Shown: positions 37,653-46,762 of the stretch, piece by piece | Numbering within the stretch: position 1 is the stretch's first letter | Layout: the number at the start of each line of letters is the position of its first letter | Source of the DNA: Pseudanabaena sp. PCC 6802 | GTDB lineage: Bacteria > Cyanobacteriota > Cyanobacteriia > Pseudanabaenales > Pseudanabaenaceae | Length of the DNA: 64,000 nt | Direction: 5' to 3' | Assembly: GCF_000332175.1 (NCBI RefSeq) | Contig: NZ_KB235910.1 | Coordinates: forward strand, 736,278-800,277 | The notes under the pieces: generated by a model | What the model saw: the letters and a program-made list of their open reading frames with translations, nothing else | What the model was told of the DNA's origin: nothing | The model's database searches: none | Program-made: the position numbers and the translations under genes

Positions 37653-39005
37653 GAGAGTGCTCAGATTTTTGTGTAAGCGAGAAATAAGGTCAGTAATTTA
37701 AACGTCCTGGGAATAGGATAGCAAAATATGACAACGCTGCCTTCCAATCTTTAAGGGGGCGAGTCCAACGCTTGGCAATGTTATGCATGGCCAAGAACAT
37801 GAGCTTGAAGACAGATTCCTCATCGGGGAAGACAGCCTTGGTTTTAATCACCTTGCGCAGGGAGCGATTGAGGGATTCAATGGCATTGGTAGTGTAGATG
37901 ACTTTGCGGATGTCCATGGGATAGTCAAAGATGGGGATAATGTTCTGCCAATGGCGCAGCCAGATTTGGCTAATCGCGGGGTATAGGCGATCCCACTTGG
38001 CGGCAAAAGCCTCAAGCGCAGCTTCGGCTTCTGCCAAAGTGGCAGCATGATAAATGGGCTTGAGGTCAGCCACAACAGCTTTAGCGTCTTTCCAGGGCAC
38101 ATGACGCAAACAGTTGCGGATCAGATGCACAATACATAGTTGCACCTGGGTTTGCGGGAAAACAGCCTCAATCGCCTGGGGGAATCCCACTAAGCCATCG
38201 CAACAGGCAATCAGAATGTCCTTGACCCCACGGTTTTTGAGGTCAGTCAGCACCTTGAGCCAGAACTTAGCGCCTTCGGATTCCACCTCCCCAATCCACA
38301 GCCCAAGCAATTCTTTGTTGCCCTCAACCGTAATACCCAAGACGACATAGACCGCTCGCTTGCTCACCCGACCCGACACCTTGATATTCACGTAGAGGGC
38401 ATCGAGGTAAATGATGGGATATACAGGTTCCAGGGGACGGCACTGCCAAGCCTTGACCTCGTCGCTAACTGCATCAGTGACCTCACTGATGAGTGCGGCG
38501 GAGATCTTGGCACCATAGAGTTCTTCGAGTTGAGCACTAATGTCTCGGGTGCTTAATCCCCGTGCATACATAGCCAGGATTTTCTCATCGAGTCCTGCTA
38601 TTCGCCTTTGGTGTTTCGGTACCAGCACGGGGTCAAACTCGCCGTTACGGTCTCGCGGTATCGACAACTCCATTTCGCCCTGTTGCGACTGCACCGTCTT
38701 CTGCGAGTAGCCATTGCGGCTGTTGCGTCGCACAACTTCGTCTTCTACCGCTTCCTCTCCCTTAGGCGTGCTTGATTTGAGGTGATGGCTCAGCTCTCCC
38801 GTGAGCGCTCGCTCGATTAGTCGTTGACTCAGTTGCTTCAGTAAGCCCGATTCTCCTAGAATGTCCTCGGGGCTATGGCACTCTGACACCAACTCGTCTA
38901 GTAGTTCATCTGTACGATTAGTTGCTTGTTTGCCTCTTAACATGTTGCGGTCTCCTTGGTTTTTGTGATTCTAGACCGCTTACACAAAATTCTGATCAGT
39001 CTCTC
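37653..39005 (-). mobile_element. IS256-family insertion sequence, complete
   Basis: 1353 bp. Imperfect terminal inverted repeats read inward as GAGAGtgcTCAGATTTTTG and GAGAGactgaTCAGAATTTTG, followed on both sides by TGTAAGCG, a core typical of IS256 ends. AAAGG flanks both sides (37648-37652, 39006-39010), an apparent 5-bp target duplication; 8-9 bp is usual for this family. It interrupts the adhesin-GH19 gene. Confidence 0.8.
37690..38943 (-). CDS. IS256-family transposase (Mutator type)
   Basis: 417 residues. DDE transposase: YLDALYVNIKV (first Asp), LIACCDGLVGFPQAIEAVFPQTQVQLCIVHLIRN (second Asp, C/H motif), and TTNAIESLNRSLRK (Glu). Full length and apparently intact, so the element may be active. 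Confidence 0.95.
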   Translation of the reverse strand: MLRGKQATNRTDELLDELVSECHSPEDILGESGLLKQLSQRLIERALTGELSHHLKSSTPKGEEAVEDEVVRRNSRNGYSQKTVQSQQGEMELSIPRDRNGEFDPVLVPKHQRRIAGLDEKILAMYARGLSTRDISAQLEELYGAKISAALISEVTDAVSDEVKAWQCRPLEPVYPIIYLDALYVNIKVSGRVSKRAVYVVLGITVEGNKELLGLWIGEVESEGAKFWLKVLTDLKNRGVKDILIACCDGLVGFPQAIEAVFPQTQVQLCIVHLIRNCLRHVPWKDAKAVVADLKPIYHAATLAEAEAALEAFAAKWDRLYPAISQIWLRHWQNIIPIFDYPMDIRKVIYTTNAIESLNRSLRKVIKTKAVFPDEESVFKLMFLAMHNIAKRWTRPLKDWKAALSYFAILFPGRLNY

Positions 39006-41342
39006 AAAGGTGGCAAATCCATCTGACACTCCACTAGAAGTTCCATTTATATTTGCATTACCAATAATAAATTCACTTGGACTGGAGGTGATTCGGCGAC
39101 TATTTGTGATTTTTATAGATGCACCTTGCGGCTCAGTAGTATCAACTGAGTCTGTGTAAATACTAAAGTCAACGCCATCGATATTCTCAGAACCAGTGAC
39201 TTTGACAAACTTGCCAGCATCGATCGCAATATCCCCACCCGTGCCAAGAGAGCTATCAGACCGCACAGCCCCATTGACTGTAATATTTTGGGCATTACTA
39301 GTAATCGAAATATCGCCACTGAGACCAGGTCGCACCGCCTGACTAGTCACCCTCCCATCCAGCACCACATCCCCATCACCCTTCACCGTGATGTTGCCAC
39401 CATTGCTCTCCTCCGAATACGACACCACTCCCTTGGTTGTGACTTTGCCACTATCGATAACACCGCCATCAGCCGCATCCAGCAAAATACTACCGCCTTT
39501 GCCATTCGTTGTAGCAGTAGTCAGAAACCCGCTCACACCTATATCACCTGCCGAGGTCTTCAGAGTGACATCACCACCATCACCATTAGTACCACCAAAA
39601 GCATACAACACATCCCCAACTGTCACATCGCCCTTTGTAGTAGTCAGACTCACATCTCCAGCCGACTTTGACTCCGAAAAAGAAGTAATCCCACCCGTAG
39701 AAATATCACTAGAAGCTAACAGTTTGACTGCACCACCATTACCACCCTGCGAAGTAGTGGTGATGCCCTGAGTTGTAATTTTGTCGTTGTTAAACATACT
39801 GCCATATCTGACCGCATTTAACTCGATCGCACCACCGTTGCCACCTCCCGCCGCCGCACTAACATAGCCATCCGTCGTGATATTCCCCGATGTTGTTAGT
39901 AAAGCAATATTGCCAGCATTCTTGTTAGGACTGCTGGAATTGGCATAGGTACCAATCCCTTGGGTGGTGATATCATCCTTTGATGCCAACGTAATATTGC
40001 CGCCAATGCCATTTTCCGAAGCTGCGGTAAGATAGCCCCCCACATTAATCCCACCTAATACGCTCGTGAGTGTGATATCACCACCATCACCTAAATAGCC
40101 ATCAGCCCCAGAAAACGCATACATCCATCCGCCAATATCAATATTGCCTTCAGCATACAAGTTGATATCACCCGCCGAATTTGACTCTGAATAGGAAACC
40201 ACACCACCTGTACTGATGCTGCCATAGTTAGCATTGAGCGTAATCCTACCACCAAGCCCTCCCTTGGCTGCCGCCGTGGTAAATCTACTGATGGCAATGT
40301 CACCCAACTGGCTGGCTAGAGAAATATTCCCTGCCTTGGTGGTACTAATTGCAGAGCCGTTAGTAAACGCATAAAGTTCCCCGCCTACGGTGATGTTATT
40401 CCCGGCATTGAGCATTACGTTGCCAGCCGTAGAGTTCTCCGAATGAGCGGGCACACTGCCCGTCACAATAGTATCGTCGGCAGTCATGGTAATGCTGCCA
40501 GCCGTATTCTCAGCCGCAGTGTCGATGTCACCTGTCGTAATCTTGTTGGCATTGATATTCAAGCTCCCACCATTGGTGCGAATATACCCACTGCTAAAGT
40601 CGTTCCCTGCCATAAAACTAAGCGAACCACGGCGATCGCCGAAGTCTAACCCAACCGCGATTGTCAGGCCTCTCGTGGCAAATAGCGAGGTGGAGGCACC
40701 TTGCTCGATTAAAGCCTGGGCGTTGATGTACGTGGTGGGTTCGCCATATTCGGTCTCGCCAGGCCTAACGATAATATCGGTGGGATCGAGCAGCAGGGTG
40801 CCAGTTTTGCCCTGCGCCGCTGTCAAATCTGTGATGCCATCAAACCCCAGGTTTTGCTTGCCCGATACCTCGGCAAATCCACCATCGCCAAACACGCTAC
40901 CACCACGGGCGTTAATCTTGCCAGAGAATCTGGTGGTGTCGTCTGCCCAAACGATTACCCTGCCGCCATTCCCACCTTGCAGAGCATTGGCATTGATTAC
41001 CGTATCGCGACTCACAAACGTGCGTTGGGCGTTGGAAACGCTACCTTTGCCCTGATAATCGCCACCAATCAAGACCGTACCGCCACCATTGGTGCCAGAG
41101 GCATCAATCTTGACTCCACTCAAGTCAACTTGCTCGCCCAGTAAATGAATCGTGCCTCCCTTATCGCTGTCCTGCGCTGTAATAGCCCCAGACTCCAACT
41201 TCAAAGCACCGCTGCTGTTGAGCGTAATCCCACTGCCAGAGAGCGAACCCCGGCTGGTGATATTTGCAGCCGCGACATCAATGCGATCGCTACTGCTAAG
41301 ATTACCGTTAATCAGGATGTCATCATCGGTAGCAATCTGCAA
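38937..41342 (-). pseudogene. Filamentous-haemagglutinin-type adhesin, central repeats, cut by IS256
   Basis: 801 codons open. A beta-helix of many short repeats (GGNGGAVKLLASSDISTGGITS, NSAGDINLYAEGNIDIGG-like units, each with GxITL/GNIxL strands) typical of large exported cyanobacterial adhesins. The last ~18 residues (RILCKRSRITKTKETATC) come from the IS, so the original protein ended elsewhere. Removing the IS plus one AAAGG fuses this frame directly to the GH19 part (ATF-DASSGIH). The upstream part is in another frame from 41343 on. Secretion would need a TpsB-type pore such as that at 56109-57821. Now probably non-functional. Confidence 0.8.
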
Positions 41343-41362
41343 GCGATGATGACATCCTGATT
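41310..41362. repeat. Perfect 19-bp inverted repeat at a frame break
   Basis: aatcaggatgtcatcatcg (41310-41328) and cgatgatgacatcctgatt (41344-41362), with a 15-nt loop. It sits exactly where the adhesin frame changes. Probably the scar of a hairpin-mediated rearrangement. Confidence 0.7.
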
Positions 41363-41662
41363 CCCCAGGATCAGCGTATCGCGTCCATCGCCGCCATCAA
41401 AGTCGATCCGCGATATCGTGTCGCGGGTAGCGCCGCGCAGCCGCGCATCGAAGAAGGCAGAGAGCGGATCGCTAGATTTCACCTGTCCGTCGATATCGAT
41501 CTGGAGATAGCCATCATCTCTCATCCACTGTCGCACGGTGTTGTCTCCCGCATCGACTTGAATCGATAACTGTCCTGTCGTCGCGCCAAAGCGAATGTTA
41601 CCAAATGTTACAGGGGGTAAGGCGTTGGTGGAACTGGAGTTGAGGCTTCCGAAAAACCTGAC
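41312..41662 (-). pseudogene. Adhesin upstream fragment, out of frame
   Basis: Reads SSSTNALPPVTFGNIRFG, then DAGDNTVRQWMRDDGYLQIDI, DARLRGATRDTISRIDFDGG and GDGRDTLILGNQ. This segment normally precedes the repeat region in large cyanobacterial adhesins. The frame ends at the 19-bp inverted repeat. The rest of the N-terminus (signal and TPS-type domain) is missing, replaced by unrelated sequence above ~41630. Confidence 0.65.
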
Positions 41663-41665
41663 TCA

Positions 41666-41857
41666 GTGGAAATGGACGCAGCACCGATTTCTTCTTGCCA
41701 CATAGTTGTTTGTGAATTCTATCTGAATGGAATATTGGTTGGGAAAAGTTATCTATCTCATGCGGAAGTGTCTGGCGATCGCAATGCGTATCGCCACATG
41801 GGAAGCCCACATCTCATGCAGACACTGCTACGAGAACGCGATCTCAACAGGATGTAA
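41666..41857 (+). CDS. Possible small protein, unrecognised
   Basis: 63 codons from GTG 41666 (MEMDAAPISSCHIVVCEFYLNG...MGSPHLMQTLLRERDLNRM). Plausible composition, but no family recognised, and it lies at the ragged end of the adhesin remnant. It may be a truncated gene end. No clear ribosome site. Confidence 0.2.
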   Translation: MEMDAAPISSCHIVVCEFYLNGILVGKSYLSHAEVSGDRNAYRHMGSPHLMQTLLRERDLNRM

Positions 41858-42363
41858 TACAGAAAACCTAGCCCATACTGCATTTATGTCTCGGATGCGC
41901 AGTACGGAGAAGTAGATCGAATCTTGCGACTTATTGGGTAGAGATAACCTAGCAAATTTGCGATCAAAAAGATATATTTCTTTATATTTGGTCTAGGTTA
42001 TACTCTTGCGATCGGCAACCCCGAAAAATTTTTCGGGAGTACCTTTTGCACCGAGTTAAGAATGCTTAAAGGGGAGGGGGTGGCAAAAAGGGGGTTAATA
42101 TTTTTACAATCTGGTTTGTATAGCTGCCTTTTAATTAGAGAAGCAGCTATCCTTTTGTGTCTAGCATAGGACTACCAGCTTAACTATTAGAAAAACAAAG
42201 TTCGGGGGTACACTGGTTAACTAATTGGGGGGGCGATAAGTCCCGCGCTCTACCTGAAAGTTGAGCATCGGGATACATGGACTCCCCGCGTCGATTGAGG
42301 GGTACTTTGCGAGAAGCCGCTTCGCGTCTACGATGCCCCGAAAATCGACAAACTATCTATCGG
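41858..42363. other. Intergenic region before the TnpB gene
   Basis: About 500 bp without a credible gene. Contains G-runs (ttgggggggcg at 42222-42236) and hairpin-prone sequence (agaagccgcttcgcgtctacg) that may be the left end of the TnpB element. No tnpA gene is present. Confidence 0.45.
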
Positions 42364-42392
42364 TTCTAACAGAAAAAGTAAATCTGTTAGAA
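42364..42392. promoter_or_regulatory. Hairpin directly upstream of tnpB
   Basis: TTCTAACAG (42364-42372) pairs with CTGTTAGAA (42384-42392), loop 11 nt, 7 bp before the ATG. It may be the subterminal hairpin of the insertion sequence or hold down translation of the transposon gene. Confidence 0.5.
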
Positions 42393-42399
42393 TGTAAGC

Positions 42400-43647
42400 A
42401 TGTTGAACTTGACCTACAGCTACCGAATCTATCCAGGACTTGACCAAGAAGCAATGATGCTCGACTGGTTGGAGCAATGCCGTCGTGTTTACAACTACGC
42501 CCTAGCAGAGCGAAAAGACTGGATCAACTCGCGTAAATGTCCGGTCAACGCTTGCAGTATCAGACAGGAATACATCATCCCTGCTGATACACCCTATCCC
42601 GACTACTACAAACAGCAAAACGCACTGACCAAAGCAAAAGAGGAGATTCCAGAACTCAAGGCAGTTCACTCTCAGGTCTTGCAAGACGCTTTGAAGCGAC
42701 TGGATAAGTCGTTCAAGTTTATGCAGGAGAGAGGATTTGGATTTCCTCGATTCAAAAAGTTTGGTCAGTATCGCTCGTTTGTGTTTCCACAGTTCAAATC
42801 GAATCCAGTCAACGGATTTGAAATAAAACTGCCGAAAGTTGGAGCCATGCCCATCAACCTGCATCGACCAATTCCAGAAGGATTTGAGGTCAAGCAAGTT
42901 CGAGTTGTGTTCAAGTCATCGGGATGGTATGCTCAACTGATTCTGCAAGCCGATGTTTCCGTTCCTGAGCCAATGCCTCATGGTGAACCCATTGGCATTG
43001 ATTTGGGATTGGAAAAGTTCTTGGCAGTGAGCAACGGCAAATTGGTAGAACGCCCTCGCTTTTTCGTGGATTTGCAAAGCAAGCTTCGATGGCTGCAACG
43101 CAAATTGAGCAATAAGAAAAAGGGTTCTGCGAATTACCGGAAGATAAGCGCCAAGATTCGCGCATTGCATGAACACATTTACAACGTTCGTCGTGAGTTT
43201 CATTTCCTGACGGCGCACTCGCTCTGCGACATTGCTGGGACGATCTTTGCTGAGGATTTGAACCTCAAGATGAGCAGTCGCGGCATGTTGGCAAAGCATT
43301 GTCTGGATGCTGCTTGGGGAAGTTTCCTGGAAATCCTGAAATGGGTGTCCTGGAAACGGGGTATTTACTTCGCTAAAGTTGACCCCAATGGGACAAGCCA
43401 GACTTGTCCCCAATGTGGGACGCATACCGGGAAAAAGGAACTAAGCGAACGGGTGCATCATTGTGGCGAGTGTGGATATGTAACGGATCGAGATATTGCT
43501 GCTGCTCAAGTGGTAATGCAGCGTGGACTGCTATTTGTAGCCGATGGACAGTCGGTGATACTGCCTGTGGAGGAAGGTTGCTTGGGAACCCCGATGAAGC
43601 AGGAAACCTCAAGAGCGATCTTGGGAAGCCAGCACCGTACCCGCTAG
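42400..43647 (+). CDS. tnpB: TnpB, RNA-guided nuclease of an IS200/IS605-group element
   Basis: 415 residues. N-terminal helix-turn-helix start (YSYRIYPGLDQEAMML), RuvC-like core with GIDLGLEKFLAVS (Asp), FAEDLNLKMSS (Glu) and TDRDIAAAQV (Asp), and a zinc ribbon CPQCGTHTGKKELSERVHHCGECG. All catalytic residues are intact. No TnpA transposase is adjacent, as in IS1341-type lone tnpB elements. TnpB uses a guide RNA from the element's right end to cut DNA; the guide would come from sequence just beyond 43650-43709. Confidence 0.93.
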   Translation: MLNLTYSYRIYPGLDQEAMMLDWLEQCRRVYNYALAERKDWINSRKCPVNACSIRQEYIIPADTPYPDYYKQQNALTKAKEEIPELKAVHSQVLQDALKRLDKSFKFMQERGFGFPRFKKFGQYRSFVFPQFKSNPVNGFEIKLPKVGAMPINLHRPIPEGFEVKQVRVVFKSSGWYAQLILQADVSVPEPMPHGEPIGIDLGLEKFLAVSNGKLVERPRFFVDLQSKLRWLQRKLSNKKKGSANYRKISAKIRALHEHIYNVRREFHFLTAHSLCDIAGTIFAEDLNLKMSSRGMLAKHCLDAAWGSFLEILKWVSWKRGIYFAKVDPNGTSQTCPQCGTHTGKKELSERVHHCGECGYVTDRDIAAAQVVMQRGLLFVADGQSVILPVEEGCLGTPMKQETSRAILGSQHRTR

Positions 43648-43709
43648 GGTCGGTGTCTGGAGGATGTCACGGAAGCAACGAACCGCAACTAATAGGGAAG
43701 TGGTAGCCC
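43560..43709 (+). ncRNA. Putative omega RNA / right end of the TnpB element
   Basis: By analogy with studied TnpB elements, the guide RNA scaffold overlaps the 3' end of tnpB and its right end. Here the segment with ccgtacccgctagggtcggtg and gaggatgtcacgg can fold and lies between tnpB and the next ATG at 43710. The boundary was not determined; this is inference from position. Confidence 0.3.
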
Positions 43710-44723
43710 ATGAATTCAGGTTTTACCGATCGCGTTTCACTAGAGCTTTTACAAAGTTATGCCGCTGGGAAAAGAGATTTCAGCAAAACCAATTTGGTTG
43801 GGGCAGATCTTTTGGGAGCAGATCTTTTGGGGGTCAATCTCACCAAAGCAGATCTGCGGCGAGCCAATCTCATGCTTGCCTATCTGATTAAAGCCAATCT
43901 GACTAATGCCAACCTGACTGGCATTAAGCTCAACGGTGCTATGCTCAATCAGGCAAACCTGACTAACGCCAACCTTAGCGATGCCGATCTGCACGGCGCT
44001 TCTCTACAAAGAGCTAACTTATTTGGCGCGAATATGTCTCTGGCAAACTTGATGGATGTTAACCTGGCTGAGGCCGATCTGCGTAGTGCCAACTTGAGTG
44101 GGGCTAATCTGCGTTGTGCCATCCTGCGCGGGGCGCTCTTACGCGATGAACGCGGCTATGCCAGTGCCAATTTAAGGGGAGCTAATCTGCAAAAGGCAGA
44201 CCTTAGCGGAGCTAACCTCAGCGGTGCAGCGCTGAGTGGTGTCGATCTCAGCGGTGCGTGCCTGCGAGACACTACCTTAAGCAAAGCAGACCTCAGCGGA
44301 GCCAACCTGAACAGTGCCGATATGCGCGGTGTAAACCTGGGTGAGGCAAATCTGGCTAAGGCAAACCTGGTTGGCTCAAATTTAGCGGAGGCAAATTTGG
44401 CCAGAGCAAACCTGGAGCAAGCTACTCTTAGCGAAGTAAACCTGAATGGTGCCAATATGTCTAAAGCTACTTTGGGGGGCTGCGACTTGAGCTTGGCAAG
44501 CCTGCAACAGGCAGTGCTCAGTGGGGTCAATCTCAGTCGCGCTAATTTGACTAAAGCTAATCTTAGGGAGGCAAGTTTAGTAGATGCGGACTTAGCAAGG
44601 GCAAATCTGAGCAGAGCCGATCTCAGCAATGCCATACTCACCCGCGCTGAGATTAGTGGAGCCAATCTGTTGGGTGCGATTCTCTCCGGCGCGACGATGC
44701 CGGATGGTAAGAGCCATAGCTGA
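43710..44723 (+). CDS. Pentapeptide-repeat protein
   Basis: 337 residues. After a short head (MNSGFTDRVSLELLQSYAAGKRDF) almost the whole protein is A(N/D)LxX pentapeptides (ANLTN, ADLSG, ANLRG, ANLAR), which fold as a right-handed quadrilateral beta-helix. Very common in cyanobacteria; roles range from scaffolds to gyrase protection (MfpA/Qnr), and none can be chosen here. No signal peptide. Its start lies where the TnpB element's guide-coding flank would be, so the element may have landed just upstream. Confidence 0.9.
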   Translation: MNSGFTDRVSLELLQSYAAGKRDFSKTNLVGADLLGADLLGVNLTKADLRRANLMLAYLIKANLTNANLTGIKLNGAMLNQANLTNANLSDADLHGASLQRANLFGANMSLANLMDVNLAEADLRSANLSGANLRCAILRGALLRDERGYASANLRGANLQKADLSGANLSGAALSGVDLSGACLRDTTLSKADLSGANLNSADMRGVNLGEANLAKANLVGSNLAEANLARANLEQATLSEVNLNGANMSKATLGGCDLSLASLQQAVLSGVNLSRANLTKANLREASLVDADLARANLSRADLSNAILTRAEISGANLLGAILSGATMPDGKSHS

Positions 44724-44823
44724 TAAATAGCCAACAACAGCCAGCCATATTTTGGTAGGATGACGAGATAGCATGAAAGCTTCTATGCAACCAACCGATC
44801 TACCCTAAACCTACCCTAATGTC

Positions 44824-45681
44824 ATGTCAGGCTCAAATTTTCTAGATGAAATACTAGATGAAATAGTAGACGAACTGGAGCAAAGCGACAATGTGACGAG
44901 AGTTAAACGGTTGATTCTCTTCACGTGTCATGACTATTGGGTAAACGATGTTAAGGATCTGCAAAATATAGACTTGAAGGAGTTGATTCAAGAGCTATTA
45001 GCGGTAATCCCAAGCCTGAACAATCTCAAGCTGATGTTGCACAGTCATGTCAAAAAACTATCAAAACCGGGAGCATATTTACTGGCAGCCGATATGATTG
45101 TTGATACGGTAGGACAGTTGTATGCCCTCAAGACTAATGACGCACCTGAACCCTTACCTCTTCTAGTGCAAGAAGAGCGCTTTGCCCCCTCAACTCTAGC
45201 GACACCATCGGCGGTCAATCTTAGTCCCAAATTCCCAGGTATTGATAATCTTAATTACCCTGCTGGTGATGGTTATAGTTACGAGATCGATGAAGCAGAA
45301 TCCAATCTCCCATATCAAGAGGAGTTCGAACAAGATGTCCAGATAAATGGGGATACACGACCTGCAGAGAAGCCTCCTAAACTCGACTACATCGCCAAAC
45401 CGTTCGATTTGAGGTACGAAATTGCTAATAAAGTCAGTCCTTTACGGGCGAAAATACTAATCTTCTCCTCGCTGCACTATAAATTTAGCCCCAGAGATCG
45501 AGACTGGGCAGATCTCAGCAGTCACGATCTCGACGATCTGCTCCTGGAGCTATTTCAAACCTGCCAGACCTATGAGGAACTGGAGACAAGACTCTATGCA
45601 ACAGCACGGCAATTGGAAGATCCGCAGGAACAAGAGCAGGCGGCAGGCTCGATCGCAAAGTCAATGCGATCGCTCTACTAA
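44824..45681 (+). CDS. Unrecognised protein with two copies of a ~75-residue helical domain
   Basis: 285 residues. Two similar blocks: about 26-102 (RVKRLILFTCHDYW...LIQELLAVIPSLNNLKLMLHS...AADMIVDTVGQLY) and about 205-285 (RAKILIFSSLHYKFSPRDRDW...LLLELFQTCQTYEELETRLYA...AAGSIAKSMRSLY). An acidic, proline-containing linker joins them. Soluble, with no membrane segment. Function not recognised. It ends 2 bp before repeat C2. Confidence 0.6.
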   Translation: MSGSNFLDEILDEIVDELEQSDNVTRVKRLILFTCHDYWVNDVKDLQNIDLKELIQELLAVIPSLNNLKLMLHSHVKKLSKPGAYLLAADMIVDTVGQLYALKTNDAPEPLPLLVQEERFAPSTLATPSAVNLSPKFPGIDNLNYPAGDGYSYEIDEAESNLPYQEEFEQDVQINGDTRPAEKPPKLDYIAKPFDLRYEIANKVSPLRAKILIFSSLHYKFSPRDRDWADLSSHDLDDLLLELFQTCQTYEELETRLYATARQLEDPQEQEQAAGSIAKSMRSLY

Positions 45682-45750
45682 CCCTGGTGGACTGACAAAA
45701 GTCTACTGCCCTCACCCTAAATCCCTCTCCCGCCCTGGGAGAGGGACATT
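45682..45750 (-). repeat. Repeat family C, partial copy C2
   Basis: ccctggtggactgacaaaag, tctactgccctcacc and the ccctctcccgccctgggagaggg hairpin match the right end of C1 (3815-3970) in reverse orientation. The other end is lost, next to the IS5-family element. Confidence 0.65.
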
Positions 45751-45777
45751 ACTATTTTGCCTCACTACCAAATCAGT

Positions 45778-46725
45778 AGACCTCTTGCAGATTAGGTTGA
45801 GGTTGAGTTGCCAAAGAACCCCAAGATAGGAAAATATCAGGACATAGCAATAACGAAAAAGCGTCCTGATGATGAACTATATAATAGCGCAAACCCTACC
45901 TGCTGCACACTTTAAGCGTCGATTTGGTATCGAGACTAATACGTTCAAAGCAATTGTGAAAGTGCTTAAACCAGAGTGGCGAGCAACGCCAACACCTGGA
46001 GCCAAGCCTAAACTCGGACTAGAAGACCGCATATTGGTTGCCTTCGAGTATTGGCGGGAATATCGCACCTACTTTCACATCGCCACTAGTTGGGGCATCA
46101 GCGAGTCTACAGTTTGTCGAATAGTGCATTGGGTAGAGGAGACTTTAATCCGCTCACGTCGCTTTCGACTACCTGGGAAGCGCCAGTTGGTGCGGGGCTT
46201 TGGGATACCTACAGTCGCGATCGTTGATGTGACTGAAACTCGCATTGAGCGTCCTAAGCGGCACCAACGTGCCTTTTATAGCGGCAAACAGAAAGGGCAC
46301 ACGCTCAAATGTCAACTCATAATTGACGCTCTTACTGGGCAGATTATCTGTACGTTTTTCGGCAAGGGGCGACGGCATGATTTCAAGCTGTTCAAAGCTT
46401 CTGGCATCCATTTCCATCCTCAAACCGAGAGTTTGCAGGACAAGGGTTATCAAGGCATCCAGAAACTGCATCTCTACTGCCGCTTACCCCACAAGAAACC
46501 GAAAGGTGGTCAGCTTACGCCTGAGCAGAAAGCGTTCAACCGCCAACTTGCGCGCCAACGGGTTGGCATTGAGCATGTTAATCGCCGCTTGAAGATCTTC
46601 CGCATCTTATCTGGACGCTATCGCAATCGTCGTCACCGCTTTGGTTTGCGTTGCAATCTAATTGCTGGTCTCTACAATTTTGAACGCTCTCAAGGCTCCT
46701 CAGTTGGCTAATTTGCAAGAGGTCT
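45778..46725 (+). mobile_element. IS5-family (ISL2-type) insertion sequence, complete
   Basis: 948 bp. Terminal inverted repeats AGACCTCTTGCAGATTAG and, inverted, AGACCTCTTGCAAATTAG differ at one position. Flanked by AGT on both sides (45775-45777, 46726-46728), a 3-bp target duplication as expected for the ISL2 group. Inserted beside repeat C2 and upstream of the 3' end of the desaturase gene. Confidence 0.85.
45869..46711 (+). CDS. IS5-family transposase (DDE_Tnp_4)
   Basis: 280 residues from MMNYIIAQTLP. N-terminal helix-turn-helix (WGISESTVCRIVHWVEE), then DDE domain: VAIVDVTETRIERP, LIIDALTGQIICTFFGKGRRHDFKLF, QDKGYQGIQKLH, and the C-terminal RVGIEHVNRRLKIFRILSGRYRNRR with the Glu. Intact. 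Confidence 0.92.
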   Translation: MMNYIIAQTLPAAHFKRRFGIETNTFKAIVKVLKPEWRATPTPGAKPKLGLEDRILVAFEYWREYRTYFHIATSWGISESTVCRIVHWVEETLIRSRRFRLPGKRQLVRGFGIPTVAIVDVTETRIERPKRHQRAFYSGKQKGHTLKCQLIIDALTGQIICTFFGKGRRHDFKLFKASGIHFHPQTESLQDKGYQGIQKLHLYCRLPHKKPKGGQLTPEQKAFNRQLARQRVGIEHVNRRLKIFRILSGRYRNRRHRFGLRCNLIAGLYNFERSQGSSVG

Positions 46726-46762
46726 AGTATAAGTGCGGTACTTTCTGGCGCATCATCAGGTT

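Noticed and set aside
39000-41340. Regularly spaced repeats that could suggest a CRISPR array
   Set aside because: The repeats are coding, vary in sequence and length, and keep one reading frame of beta-helix units; no identical direct repeats with unique spacers exist.
42233-42360. Possible riboswitch or tRNA-like fold before tnpB
   Set aside because: G-rich and foldable, but no conserved riboswitch core or tRNA T-loop could be read; more likely the left end of the insertion sequence.
43800-44710. DNA-level repeats in the pentapeptide gene as a satellite or CRISPR
   Set aside because: They are 15-bp coding units of A(N/D)LxX pentapeptides with varied codons.
44156-44737. 193-codon minus-strand frame
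   Set aside because: Mirror of the pentapeptide repeats; repetitive LAPLRSA-type sequence is an artefact of the repeat.
35760-46730. Prophage or integrative conjugative element
   Set aside because: Only IS elements, a lone tnpB and adhesin remnants are present; no integrase, capsid, terminase, relaxase or mating genes.
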